Below, one piece after another: positions 37,483-52,000 of a DNA stretch of 64,000 nucleotides. Source of the DNA: Adiantum capillus-veneris (lineage: Eukaryota; Streptophyta; Polypodiopsida; Polypodiales; Pteridaceae); contig CM043969.1 in NCBI GenBank assembly GCA_014529385.2, forward strand, positions 69,576,676 through 69,640,675, in the 5' to 3' direction. Within the stretch, counting starts at the first letter, position 1. Each line of letters starts with the position of its first letter. The translations under genes were made by a program, and so were the position numbers. The notes under the pieces are model-generated. The model did not search any database, was not told where the DNA came from, and saw nothing but the letters and a program-made list of their open reading frames with translations.

Positions 37483-38960
37483 CTATTGTATCAGCTGCTA
37501 CACCCACGTAGTTTTAGATTGTAGTAGTAGTAGTAGTATTTTGTTCCACTTCTAGTTCTTTTCTAGTTCTTTTGTACCCAGACATGGTATTAGATTCACT
37601 ATTTTGTAACTGATTGGTCTCATAGGTCATTTTGGCCTTTTGAGACGTTAATATAACATTTCATTTCATTTCTCACTCATCTGCTGACCATGGAGGAGAT
37701 TGATGAGATCCGCCAGCGACCGATGCTGGATCTCCTGTGATCTAACTATCCCAGCTAGCTGTCTAGCTGCTTAGTTCACACCTAGCAGTTTAGGATTCCA
37801 TAGTATTTTATTTTGTCATTTTGTCATTCTATCATGTCATTTTGTCATCTTGTTACTCTGACTTTGTATCAGATCCACCACATTGTAACTTTTTGGTCTC
37901 ATAGGTCACTTTGGCCTTTTGAAGACGTTAATATAATAAAACATTTCATTTCTCTCTCTTTGGCTCTTACACGGATGGAGACTACTAGACTCATTCGGCA
38001 GGATCTTATCCAGCTTGATAACAAGAGGACATGGATAGAGCCATCACGGGAGTTGGGTACGAAGAGGGTTTTCTATAGAGAGCATCTTCTCCAACTCACG
38101 ACAGACGGATTTGTCACACGGCCCAATTACATGGACACAATCTATCTCACGGGTTACGATCATCGATGTGCTATAGGCCAGATTCGCACATCTTCACACC
38201 AGCTTGGGATTGAGATAGGTAGATTCAGAGGCATACCAACAGATAGTAGGATATGTCGGTTATGCCATGCAGAGCCAGAGATAGAGTTTCACTACATATG
38301 TCGCTGCACAGTCTACTATGAGATACGGGGACGCTTTCATTGTTTATTCAGAGATGGTTTTGACTCGTTAGATAGAGTCATGAGATATCAGGATCAAAGA
38401 TGTCTCGGATTATTCCTACTTGAGATACAGAGACATAGAGACGCTCTATTGAGTGGGCAAAGACAGAGACAGTCTCAGAGACGCATCTCAGATTTCTTCA
38501 GCCTGAGTACCACAGAGGCAGAGGGGACACCACCATCACAGAGCTCGGTTCCCACCCATACACACACCAGTGGTACTCTCATTGATCGAGCTATAGAGTT
38601 AGGGAGATCGAGACAACCGCGACTGAGGAGGGGAGCCACGCAGCACCGGCGGAGATTGCGGCAGAGGATCCACAGGATTCTAGCACGACACCCAGAGTGT
38701 CGATCAGGATAGGCTTCATGCTACTGCTATATTGTATCATGGTGACACTTATCCCCACTTTGTACCTTTATTGCATGATACCACTGATCAGCCTACCAGC
38801 CACCCATAGGAGTCGGTAGCACTCCTATCAGTTTCTTTGTTTGTAGTCTTCTTTGTTTGTACCCAGACTTGGTACTAGACTCATCATTGTAATCAGTTGG
38901 TCTCATAGGTCATTTTGGCCTTTTGTAGACGTTAATATATCATTTCATTTCATTCATTTC

Positions 38961-39039
<79 letters not shown>

Positions 39040-42000
39040 CCATCTGCTGTAATTTGCGGATCAATCTAGCTCTGGGCACTGTGTCAAATGCTTTGCGGAA
39101 ATCCACAAAGCTACAATAGATCTGTCTCCCACGCGATCTGGCCTCCTCAATGATGGCTCTGAGTGTCAAGATATGGGCAAGAGTAGAAAAACCCCTCTTG
39201 AAACCTTCCTGCTCGGCTGCACGTATCCCCTCCCTCTCTGCCCATCTACTCAGCTGCTGCTGCTCAAGAATAGATGCGTACAACCGTGCCAATGTGTGTC
39301 CAATCATGATAGTGTGATAGTTCCCATGCTCCATAGGGTCTTCCGACTTGAAGATAGGTGCAATAGTAGATAGGCTCCAAGTATCAGGCAAGCCCTCACA
39401 CATGGCACGGTTAAACATAACTGCTAGAAGCTTTGCTAGTAAATCTCTGGCATGCGTGAAATACTCAGCCACTAAGCCATCATGATCATATGCTCTCCCA
39501 GTCCTCATCCTGTCAATGGCCTTCCTTACCATCTCCGCGGTGAAAAAATCACATGTGTGTGGGCACGGATCGGGGAGGTCGGGAAGGGGGGGGCTGCTCA
39601 GGAACTGTGTACAAAGATGATGCATGCTGGCCCCAAGCCTCTATAGAAGTGATGGCAGGGGAGGGGAGTGCTCATGAAAGAGCCTCCATGCCTCACGTAG
39701 CCTGTGTGCTATACTAAACTGAAAAGAGATGGTCAACGACACAAGAGCATGGTCCACTGCCACACCAACAGGTCTGGGTCCAACCGTGAGATCGTGGATA
39801 CTAGAGATGAGGCTCGGCTGTGCCATGACATAATCCACTGTGCTGGCTCAATGTCTGTGTGGAAAGCATGTAAAAACCCCCGCAGCGGGAAATCTTTGTA
39901 GGCCATTCAAGATGGCCAATCCATGTGCAGTCCCCATGTCTATCAAGTGTCGTCCATACTCAGTGTGTTCTCCATCATTTGATAGTCTGGATAGGCCCGT
40001 CTCTGCAACATCCAACTCTCTCAGCATCTCCTCTGAAGTATCATAAAATACTGTCTGATGATGGGCAGTCCTAGCATTGAAATCCCCTAGAATGATGATG
40101 TCACCATCTCTAGAGAACTCCCATATGTCATCATCCAAAATAGAGAAGGGGGACTGTCCTCTGGGGTAAAGTAGCAACTAGCAATGTAAAGATATCTACG
40201 TGTCTCTGCTCTCAATCTCACCCACATGTACCTAGCTTGCTGATCCGTGCGGGCTATATGTATCAATGGCTGCAACTCCTCTCTGAATAACACTGCCACT
40301 CCTCCTGAGCTCTGCCCTCTGTGCTCTGATTGTGTCTCCTGTCTAGAGGCTGTCTCCCATCTATATCCACTAATGTGAGGCATAGATTGCCCCGGGGCGT
40401 GCTGTGTCTCAAAGTAGAAGATGATGTCTCTTCCTGTAAAACTATCCTCAAAAGCACCCACATCAAGGCGCATAGATCCATTACAATTCCAGGTGGCAAC
40501 TTTGAGTGTGGTCCCATAGGTCTCGCACCGTCATGTGGAGCGCCGCTTTACAATCACCACCCGGCCATCTCTGTAGAAGGCCGTCTTTCCCATCTCCCTT
40601 GCCGCTTGAATCTTTGGCATTACCTCTCTCATATGTGCAAGCTGTGTGAGAGTGAGGTCATCTCCAAGGAATATGCCCGTTTTCTTTAGTGTAGGGCGCT
40701 TCTTCAAGAAGTCTGTCTTTGCCTTCATGGATGGGAAACGGATGATTAAAGCTCTCCCTTTTGAAGTCTCCCCATTGCCTTGTGTCTTCTTCCCTACCCT
40801 CCGTGCCTTTGTATGAGTAGCCTCACTACCCATCATGTGGAGAAGTTCTTCGACTTCCCCTTCCACATCATCTCGGTCTTTTAGACCGGTTACTCTTATA
40901 TGCAAGGCTCTAGTTTTCCTTCGTTGCTCTTCTTCTAGAGTCATGTTGATGATTGTAGGAGTAGGGACAGATGTGGTTTCTTTCCCTTTCTCTTTCTTAG
41001 CGACTTCTCTCCATTTCTCGGCCTTATCCGCCTTCTTATGCGTCTTCGTGATCACATCCATCCACGAAGACGTCTTTACCACCTTCTGTTTCTGCTCCTC
41101 TGTGATCATCAGTACCTGCTCCTTGATGACCTTGATCTCCTCTATCACCGAGGGCTAGAATTCCCCTTCTTCCAGTCCACTGCTTCCTCTATCCGCAAGC
41201 TCTCGCTTTAGGGCTGTGACCTCTTCTCTAAGTGCTTGTGAATCCGCCTTAAGTGCTTGTACCTCTTCGTGCAAGTCCTCTTTCTCCTTCTTCCATTGCG
41301 CGCCTTCATTGAGAAACATTTGAAGAAGGTTGGCCTTCTCTTTCCACCATCCCTCCGTCTCTGCTTTCCATTCTTTCATCTCCCTTTCCATTTGTGGTAT
41401 CCGCTTGTTTGTAAGCACAAAGGTTGCCTTCTTATGGGGCTTACATACTGACGAAACGATCATTGCCTCCACTAGCGAAGCGGTCATGGCCTCCATTGGC
41501 GATGCGGGTATAGCTCGACGCTCTGGCTCGGCCGAGTCCAGGCAGGTAGGGCACAAGTCTAGCCCGCAAGGCCAATACTCGGCAACAAAAGCAATGTGAA
41601 GCACTAGCTCACTGTGGCTCGGTTGAGACCAGGTGGCCTTATCCAGACACCTACTGGCGGTCATGACTGCACAACCAAAAGGAGATATATTCTAGAGCCT
41701 TTAGCTCGTGACCCCCTCAACAACATACATACCTCGGGTAGTGTCAACCCGGATCAGAAAACTTGCTCCATACATTCGGAATCCAAGAAACCAAAGCCAG
41801 TGCTAGCTCAGCTGAAATCAGGAGGTCAGCGCTTGCATTCACATACGGCCAGGAGAAGGTGGAGTATACAGATGCTTACACTTACCTTGGAGTGGTTTTT
41901 AGTGGGCCAGCATTTTCATTGAGGAGGGCAGCAGAGACTAGATCCCATGCAACATTGGGTAGATTGGAAAGGATGTGTTCACAGGTTCAGTTTCAGGAGC

Positions 42001-43416
42001 CTCGCATGAAGCTCTGGCTCTTTGACACTTTGGTGGCTTCTGCATTGCTCTATGGAGCTGAGATTTGGGGACCTTCACTGGATCATCACGGGAGGACAGG
42101 CCGCAGTGATGGATGGGGGACATGGAGAAGCCTCTGGTCTCTATGATCTCGCAGCTCATTAGAGCCAAGGCTTCAGTACCACGTGCTATTGTACGAGTAG
42201 AGCTAGCTGCCCCCCCACTAGTGGTTGAGGCGCTCACCAGATTTGTCTCCTTCATACACCACATGTGGGAACTTTCCATAGAGAGATATGCACGCCTTGC
42301 ACTTGAGTCCTCTCGACAGTTAGCCATGCAGGGAGATACAGCATGCTGGTATGGGGAGATAACATCACGGTTTCAGGCGCATGGGTTCAGCATAGACAGA
42401 TTGGCTCCCTTCCAGTACTCACTGGATGCGCCCTCCTTGACTCTTACACAGTCGAGATCACCAGGCTCATTCTCCAGTACCTGACTTAGCTAGGCACCAA
42501 GAGGACATGGATACAGCCATCACAGGAGCTGGGCACGAAGATGGCTTTCTACAGAGAGCATCTCCTCCAGCTTACGGAGGATGGTTTTGTGTCAAGGCTC
42601 AGATACATGGACACCCACTTGTCTCATGGAATACGATGTGCTATTGGCCAGATACGCACATCTTCACACCAGCTGCGGATGGAGAGTGGGAGATACAGCG
42701 GAGTACCAACATAGGCCAGGACATGCCCCCTGTGTGACATTGAGCGTGAGACAGAGTTGCACTACACATGCCACTGCCCCGTCTACTACGAGATACGAGG
42801 CCGCTTCCATTGCTTGTTCAGAGAGGGCTTTGGGCCATTCTCTAGAGTCATGTGGTACGAGGATCATATGGTTGGGTTTGTTTTTGCTCGAGCTTCGCAG
42901 ACACGGAGAGAGCCTGATAAGAGGAGAGGCTAGCCACTCTCAGAGGCAGATCACAGAATTTTTTAGAGCTGCCACTGGACACCCGGAGGAGTTACTACCA
43001 CAGCAGAGCTCGTCGCTTTACACCAGAGGCATACTGATCAACCGAGCGATTGAGCTGGGGAGGTCTAGACGCCCACGACTGCGGAGGACTATACAACATC
43101 GACGGAGGCTGCATCAGAGGATTCGAATCACTTTGGCTTGACATGCACGACGCCCGGTCAGACTACTGACCATGGAGGAGATTGGTAAGATCCGCCAGCG
43201 ACGGATGCTGGATCTCCTTTGATCTAGCTATCCCAGCTAGCTGTTTAGCTGCTTAGTTCACACTCAGCAGTTTAGGATTCCATAGTATTTTATTTTGTCA
43301 TTTTGTCATTCTGTCATCTTGTTACTCTAACTTTGTATCAGATCCACCACATTGTAACTTTCTGGTCTCATAGGTCACTCTGGCCTTTTGAAGACGTTAA
43401 TATAACATTTCATTTC

Positions 43417-43467
<51 letters not shown>

Positions 43468-43961
43468 GGCACCCTCGATGTCTCTTACATGGGTGGAGAT
43501 TACTAGACCTCATTCGTCAGGACTTGATCCAGCTGGATACCAGAAGGACATGGATAGAGCCACCACAGGAGTTGGGCACGAAGATGGCTTTCTATAGAGA
43601 GCATCTTCTCCACCTCACAAGAGATGGGTTTGTGATTGAGCCCAGCTACATGGACACACATATGTCTCATGGTTTGCGGTGTACCATTGGTCAGATATGC
43701 ACATCCTCACATCAGCTGGAGATTGAGATTGGTAGATTTAGAGGGATACAAGCAGACAGCAGAATAGGCCGGTTATGCCAGTTAGAGCCAGAGACAGAGC
43801 TACATTACATATGTCATTGCACAGTGTACTATGAGATATGGGGTTGTTCCCACTTCTTATTCAGAGAGGGTTTCGGTCCTCTCTATAGGGCATGAGTTAT
43901 GAGGTTCAGAGATGTCTTGGGCTATATCTACTTGAGTTACACAGATATAGAGACACTTTAC

Positions 43962-44018
<57 letters not shown>

Positions 44019-47000
44019 GAAATGAAATGAAATGTTATATTAACGTCTTCAAAAGGCCAAAATGACCTATGAGACCAATCAGTTACAAAATAGTGAATCT
44101 AATACCATGTCTGGGTACAAAAGAACTAGAAAAGAACTAGAAGTGGAACAAAATACTACTACTACTACTACAATCTAAAACTACGTGGGTGTAGCAGCTG
44201 ATACAATAGGTACGCGGTAAACTGGATGTAACAGTGTGTGAAACAAAGATGGAAGAAATGGTGAGGATCCATCCTCATCTGCACTCTGGATGTCGAGAGA
44301 GTATGGCTCGAATCTTCTGTTGTAGTCTCCGTCGATGCTGTGTAGCTCCTCTCCTCAGTCGCGGTCGTCTGTATCTCTGTAGCTCCAATGCTCGGTCGAT
44401 GAGAGTGCCAGTAGTGGTCGAATGAGTGTGGGACGAGCTCTGCAGTGGTGGCTGCTCCTCTGGCTGTCCCATATCTAGTGAAAAGAAATCTGTAATGTGT
44501 CTGTGGGACTGCCTCTCTCTAGCTCTCCCCAGTAAAGTGTCTCTATACCTGTGTAACTCAAGTAGATATAGTCCAAGACATCTCTGATCCTCATAACTCA
44601 TGACCCTAGATAGAGGACCAAAACCCTCTCTGAATAAGCAATGGAAACGCCCCCGTATCTCATAGAACACTGTGCAATGACATATGTAGTGCAACTCTGT
44701 CTCTGGCTCTCTCTGGCATAATCGGCATATCCTGCTGTCTGCTAGTATCCCTCTGAATCTACCAGTCTCAATCTCGAGCTGATGTGAGGATGTGCGTATC
44801 TGACCAATGGCACAACGCAAACCATGAGACATATGTGTGTCCATGTAGCTGGGTCGAATCACAAACCCATCTCCTGTGAGGTGGAGAAGATGCTCTCTAT
44901 AGAAAGCCATCTTCGTGCTCAACTCCTGAGGCGGCTCTATCCATGTCCTCCTGGTGTCGAGCTGGATCAGGTCCTGACGAATGAGTCTAGTGATCTCCAC
45001 CCGTGTAAGAGACAGCGAGGGTGCCTGAAGAGAATACTGGAAAGGGGGCAACCTGTCCATGGTGAAGCCATGCGTCTGAAACCATGAAGTCATCTGTGCA
45101 TACCAGCATGAAGTGTCCCCCTGTAGAGCTAACTGTCTGGAAGACTCAAGGGCCAGTCTAGCATATCTGTCTCTAGTAGTATCCCATAGGCTGTGCACAA
45201 AGGACACTGATCTGGTAAGCGCCTCAATCTCCATGGGGGGGGCAGCTAGCTCTGCTCGAATGATCGCGTGAGGTACGGATGCCTTGGCTCTAATCAATCG
45301 GGAGATCATAGATACCAAGGGCCTCTCCATACGTCTCCAACCATCCTGGCCTACAGAAGGTCCCCATACCTGTACCCCATACATCATAGCTGAGGCTACT
45401 AAAGTATCAAAGAGCCATAACTTTGTCCGAGGTTCCTGGAACTGAACCTGCGAACACATCCTCTCCAGGCCTCCCAAGGCCGCATAAGCTCTGGTCAGTC
45501 TAGTCTCTGCTGCTCTCCCCAAAGAAAACCTCGGCCCAGTGAAGACTATCCCAAGGTAAGTGTATGCATCTGTATACTCCACAATCTCTTGACCATACGT
45601 GAAGGTCGGTGCCGATCTCCTGATCCACTGCGGTGTGGTGTTAAACACCATGACCTTGGTTTTACCAAGCTTTACAGACAATCCACTATCCTCTGCAAAA
45701 CTGTGTAATGCATCCAACTGTCGCTGCATACCCTCTGGTGAGTCAGAGATCAAGACAATATCATCAGCATATAACAACAATGGGATCCACGTCCCTGCCA
45801 GCTGGGCACCTCTATCACCCTCTCTGTCAATGTAATCAGACACCTCATCAACATACATACCAAATAGAGTAGGAGACAATCGGCAACCCTGTTTCACCCC
45901 GATAGTGGAGTGAACTAAGTCAGATATCCCCTCTAGGGTGCGTACATGTCCCATCACTGATCTGTATAAAGCCATAATCCCCCAAATCAACACTGTGGGC
46001 ACCCCCATCTCCTGCAATCTGCGCATCAGTCGAGCTCTCGGTACCATGTCAAATGCTTTGCGGAAATCCACAAAGCTACAATAAATCCGTCTCCCATGTG
46101 ACCTGCCCTCCTCAATGATAGCTCTGAGTGTCAGAATATGGTCAAGAGTGGAGAAACCCCTCCTGAAACCTGCCTGTCCCTTTGCCCGTACACCCTCACC
46201 CTCTGCCCAGTTACTCAACTGCTGCTCAATAATGGATGCATACAATCGTGCCAGTGTGTGTCCAACCATAATAGTGCGGTAATTTCCAGGCTCTGTAGGA
46301 TCACCTGCCTTGAATATAGGCACAATAGTAGACAACCTCCAAGTCTCAGGTAATCCCTCACACATGGCACGATTGAACAACACTGCAAGAACCTCCATCA
46401 GCATATCCCTAGCATGTATAAAGTGCTCCGCTACTAGACCGTCATGATCGTAAGCCCTCCTGGTCCTCATCCTGTCAATGGCTCTCTTTACCATCTCAGT
46501 GGTAAAGAAGGTGCTCGTAGGTGGACATGGCTCTGTAGGATCTGGAAGGGGATCCTGCCCAGGAACCGTATATAACGATGTCGCATACTGGCCCCACACA
46601 TCAGGAGAAGTAATCACTGGGGGAGGGGAGTGCTCATGGAAGAGTCGCCATGCCTCGCCTGAGTCTCTACTCAAGAACAACTGATACAAGTCTCGCTCCA
46701 TCTGGGCCAGGTAAGCTCGTTTCTTCTTTCGCACAAGGCGCCGGAAAGCAATCCGCGACTGTCTGTAGGTGATGACTCCTAAATGAAGATCCCTCTGAAG
46801 CTGGGCTCTCATCTCTCTGCACTCCTCATCATACCAACTATTCTGGGGCATGCTCCCAGAATGTCGCCTCCGATCCGGTTGAGTGTGTGGGTATGCCTCT
46901 GATGCTGCATCATGTAGTGTCTCAGTCAGTAAAGTAGTGCACTCCTCTACTGAGAGGCCTGGAGCAACTGTGCATAGACGATCCCAGATCGCCTCTGTAT

Positions 47001-47712
47001 AAACCAAGTCAGTCTCTGGTGTAAATGTATAACGGGTGTGTGACCTGCCTCCTGATTTCTGGGCTGTACTAAACTGAAAAGATACGGACAGTGTCAAGAG
47101 AGCATGATCCACTGCTACGCCCACTGGTCTGGCTCCCACTGTGAAATCCTGAATACAAGGAATAAAGCTCGGCTGTGTCATAACATAGTCCACTGTACTG
47201 GCCCCATGTCTGTGTGGAAAGCATGTGAAGCCTGCTGCTCCAGGAAACCGCTGTAAGCCATTAAGTATGGCTAGCCCATGTGTAGTCGTCATCTCCGTGA
47301 GGTATCTCCCATACTCAGTCTGCTCTCTGTCATGTGAGCATCTGTCAAACCCCAGCTCACATGACAGATTACAGGTTTCTTTTGACTAGATATGGGACAG
47401 CCAGAGGAGCAGTCATCATTGCAGAGCTCGGCCCACTCTCATTCGACCACTACCGGCACTCTTATCGACTGAGCAATGAAGCTACGGAGATCGAGACGGT
47501 CACGATTGAGGAGAGGGGCTACACAACATCGACGAAGACTACAACAGAGGATTCGAGCCATACTCTCTCAATATCCAGAGTGCAGATGAGGATTGATTCT
47601 AGTAGTAGTATCTAGTTCTTTTGTACCCAGACATGGTATTAGATTCACCATTTTGTAACAGATTGATCTCATAGGTCATTTTGGCCTTTTGAAGACGTTA
47701 ATATACCATTTC

Positions 47713-47777
<65 letters not shown>

Positions 47778-49019
47778 GTTTTTTATTTTTATTTTGTTAC
47801 TCAGACTTTGTATCAGATCCACCACATTGCCACTTTCTGGTCTTATAGGTCACTTTGGCCTTTTAAAGACGTCAATATAACATTTCATTTCGTTGATCTA
47901 TAGTTGTCTATGTAGAGAAACCAAGCCAGGACTCTTAGTGGAGGAGATCACCACTTTACCTATTGAGACGTTGCATGATGCAGGAGTAGAGGCATACCCA
48001 CACACTCAACCTAATTAGAGATGCCATTCTGGACCGAGGGGCCTGTGGTGGGGGCTTGCAGCTGTGGAGCTGGACAAGCTCTCTTGCGTGGACAAGACCT
48101 GGCATGATGGCCCATATGATTGCAAATGAAGCACTGGTTCATGAGGCCGGAATACTACACACTTTGTCTGACCCAACCACCACTCATCCGAGGCAACAAA
48201 ACCACCTTTGGGAGTGTATGTGGAGTAGCTAGGGACTTAGCTGCTATGGCTTCCTCGTCTTCCGCTTCTTCGTTCTTTACTCTTGCAATGAGTGAGGTTT
48301 GATATGGCACATACGGCAAGTTGTCCGCCATCCCAATAGCGTGGTATGCAATTCTGGTCAGGATTTTTGGAGCCCCCAAATTTGTTACTCTGTTGCTCTT
48401 CTTGGTGCCCTTCAATGTGTTCAGCACATTCAATGCATGGTCTATTGGCATGGGCTGCTTTGACTACAGTGCAGTGGTAAATGTTGAGGCTACCGCATGA
48501 TTTGGCATCGTGTACCTTGGCAATCTCTTTGCTGGAAGTGTTGATGGTACAGCCTAGTCGGATCTTTTGTTGGTTTATGGATCATATCAGAGAGTGCAAT
48601 AGCAGGTGTAAGTACCTAGTTCCACACCCACTATTGGGCATTGACGACATTAGTGGGGATGTCGTGGTATCTAGTCAATACTATGCACGATGGAGGTGAT
48701 GGTTATATTGTCTTGTGGGTGAGTACCATGGGTCTATACCTTGCACTTTCCTTTAAGGGTAAATCTTGGTTTAGTTTAGTCGTATAGCGGACATGCAGAC
48801 TTCACATTGTGAAGTTTTCATCCAAGTTATGACCAGTTGATATTGTGCTAATTCTTTCTATCATTTGTGGTTGCGTATGCCCCATGAATTACCTCACTTT
48901 TGTGCTGATTTTTCTGATTCTATGCTTCTTTTAATGCTAGAATTCATTATGGCTGAGTCTGCCCTTCATCCCCGAAGTCGTGACAAAAACTCAGAACGTT
49001 GAACTTTGTGTTAATGTAT

Positions 49020-49055
<36 letters not shown>

Positions 49056-52000
49056 CCTCCACAAGAGGAAAACCCACAACAAGAAGTCGATACATTAGGG
49101 TGAACACCAATGTGTTCAAGTATGAAAAGGGTTTAAAAGCAAACATAAGAAAGCTAATAAAGGTCAGGTGATAAATCTCCAGCAGCGAGGGCAAAGCACA
49201 AGGATTGCCTAAGCGACATCTTGAAGTAGGCGAAACCAGATCAATGCGGTCAAACATGCGGGTGTCACGTTGGCGCCAAATACTCTAGAAGGTCCAATAT
49301 TTGACCCATGTAAAGAAAGCAGCAAAAGGTTGACATGAATCCAAAAAGCAAGAATTTCTTTTAAAACACCGTTGAGAGAAAAAGGAGACGCATGAGTGTA
49401 GAAACCCGAGCAATAAAGACTCTAGTACAACGACAATCCCAAAGCAAGTGTTGAATAGATTCTTTCGTAGCAGAGCAATGAACATAGCGTGAGGAGCTGA
49501 TCCGACGCGCATGCAAAAAGTAGAAGACTCAATGGGAAAAGTCTTACATCTCGGATCAGAAGACTCAATGGGAAAAGTATTTACCTTTGGTGGAATTTGC
49601 CTACAATAACACGTACTCTCTTCGACAGGGAATGCGCCATTTGAGATTATTGAAGGGGCTACGAAGGTTCCACCCTTCCTAAGCACGAAAGATGAGATGT
49701 TTGAATCCGACGAGTACACGCGTGACTTGGACACGGCTTTTGCCAAGGTTCGCGAGGCTTTGCAGAAATCTGAAGAAAGACAAAAAAAGGCAGCAGATCG
49801 CCATCGTCGTGATTTGAAATCCAAGGAGAACGATTGGGTGCTCTTACGTTTTGAGAAGGCACGCCTAAGAAAGAAAAAGGGAAAGGAGAGGCTTTTTCCA
49901 AAGCTTAGTATGCGATACTATGGACCTTTCCACATTTCCAAAAAGATAAATGATGTCTCCTTTAGACTGAAGCTGCCTGACACTTAGAGAATTCACAATG
50001 CTTTTCATGTGAGTCTCTTGAAGCCTTTTAAAGGCGATGTGCCCGTAGATGGCGAGCTTGATGAGCAACTCGAAGTGGAAGAAAACGAGGAGATCCTTGT
50101 TCCAGAACAGATATTGACACATAAAAACAGAAAGATTAAGGGTAAAGTGATAAGGCAATTCTTGGTTAAATTCAAGAACTATCCGCCATTGGATGCGAAG
50201 TGGATGGAGGAGGAGGACCTAGCAGATACTCCTCAGATTGTGAATCTTTACCTTGAAGCATTTGGATTAGCATAGTATATTCTAAATGGAACCCCGAACT
50301 CAGCTTGGGCGGAATCTGGTGCAACGGGTATGGACAAGAGGGAAGTCCCTCCACTGCTTTGTCAACAGATTACCTCAATTTTTGATATTAAAGTCATTGA
50401 TGTCTCTTTGAGTTTCATGGATACTGTGGGCTGACAGTATTTTGCTGTATGGCTTTATGAACTGGAACTCCCGACAATATGATACTGATTTGTTCTTGAC
50501 TTGTCTAAGTGCAGGAACTAATAGACAAAATGACTGTAGCATTTCGGTCTGAATGATCTTGATAGACATGGTTGCAATAAGGATTAGTCAATCAGGCATC
50601 TGTGAGGTCCTCAATGGATCTAGATGCGATTGCTAAATACGTTGCAACTTGCCGATAAATTATGGTCTGAGATCCGAATGAATTTTGAATGTGATTTGTC
50701 ATGTGATGTCAAGTGATCTTCTGTGATGTCATGTGATGTGACTGTCGATTGGTACATGTGCTAGATGTGTGTTCCTAGTGCGTCGGTACTAACAGTCAGT
50801 GTCTGCTAAGACAGTTTATGGCCTCTGTCTGTTTTGCAAGCGTAATCGAGAGCGATTACAATGCTTTCAAGAGGGGAGTATGTCACAACCCAATGATGTG
50901 GTAGCCTGTGTATACATGTCACAAACTGGTGACATTGCATGGTGGACACAGTACACACACACACACACACGGTGCAGTGCTGACGTGGCGCGCAGTCCTG
51001 GAGTGACACGTGGCAGCAGCGTAGGACCAGGGGCTTGATATGTGTCAGAGTAGAAGATGATGTCTCTCTCGGTAAAACTCTCCTCAAAAGCACCCACATC
51101 AAGACGCATAGATCCATTACAATTCCAGGTAGCAACTTTGAGGGTGGTCCCATAGGCCTCACATCGTCATGTGGAGCGTGGCTCCAATATCACCACTCTT
51201 CCATCCCGGTAAAATGCAATCTTACCTTTTTTCCTTGCCGCTCTAATCTCTGGAATTACCTTCTGCATATGGGCGACCTGTGAGAGGGTAACGTCATCCC
51301 CAAGAAAGATGCCCGTCTTCTTAAGAGTTGGTCTCTTCTTCAAAAAGTCCTTCGCTTCCATGGAGGGAAAACGAAGGATGAGTGCCCTTTCTTTCGAGGT
51401 TTCCCCCTTGCTCCCATTTTTCTTGTTGCCCACTCCCAAGCTCTTGAGTGCATCGGCTCATGAACCCCCATCAAGGCCATGAGTTCTTTTACCTCTTTGT
51501 CTACATTATCTTTGTCAAGGCCGCAAATTCTCACATGTAGAGAGCATACATGTCTTCTTTGCTCCTCTTCTAGTGTCAGGTTGATAATGGTGGGTGTGGA
51601 TGTTGTTTCCTCGCCTTTCCCTTTCTTGGAAACCTCAATCCATTTCTCAGCCTCATTTGCTTTCTGTTGAGTCTTTGTAATAATGTCCACCCAAGAACTC
51701 ATCATTTCTTTATGTTGCTCTTCCCCCTCTTTGGTGGCTCGCACTTGCTCTTTGATTGGGTTGAGTTCTTCTATTACAGAGCGTTGCAATTCTTCCTCTT
51801 CAAGCGTGTTTCGTGATCGTGCCTCAACGAGCTCCTTCTTGAGTGACGCGATCTCTTCGTCTTGGGCGGTCATCCGATCTCCCATTGCCGTGATCTTACT
51901 TTCTTGGGCCAAAACGCGATCTTTGAGCATTTTTATTGTCCCTAATAGGTGGCGGTTGATCTTGTTAATGGTTTCGACCATTTCATCTTTGCACTTTTGA

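Larger units (their letters stand above)
39039..41817 (-). mobile_element. Inverted 5' half of a subfamily-1 LINE (ORF1, endonuclease, RT start)
   Basis: Sense minus: 5' leader (about 41817-41665), ORF1 (41664-40531), endonuclease (40517-39640) and RT start (39625-39060), which stops at ...RKLQQMG against the CT run. At 41818 it meets, head to head, the 3' half of a LINE of the same subfamily in plus orientation. Together they look like one insertion with a 5' inversion. Confidence 0.82.

Noticed and set aside
37361-39038. Regular repeat-spacer appearance suggesting a CRISPR-like array
   Set aside because: The repeated parts are LINE 3' ends of varying length separated by CT tracts, in a eukaryotic intron.
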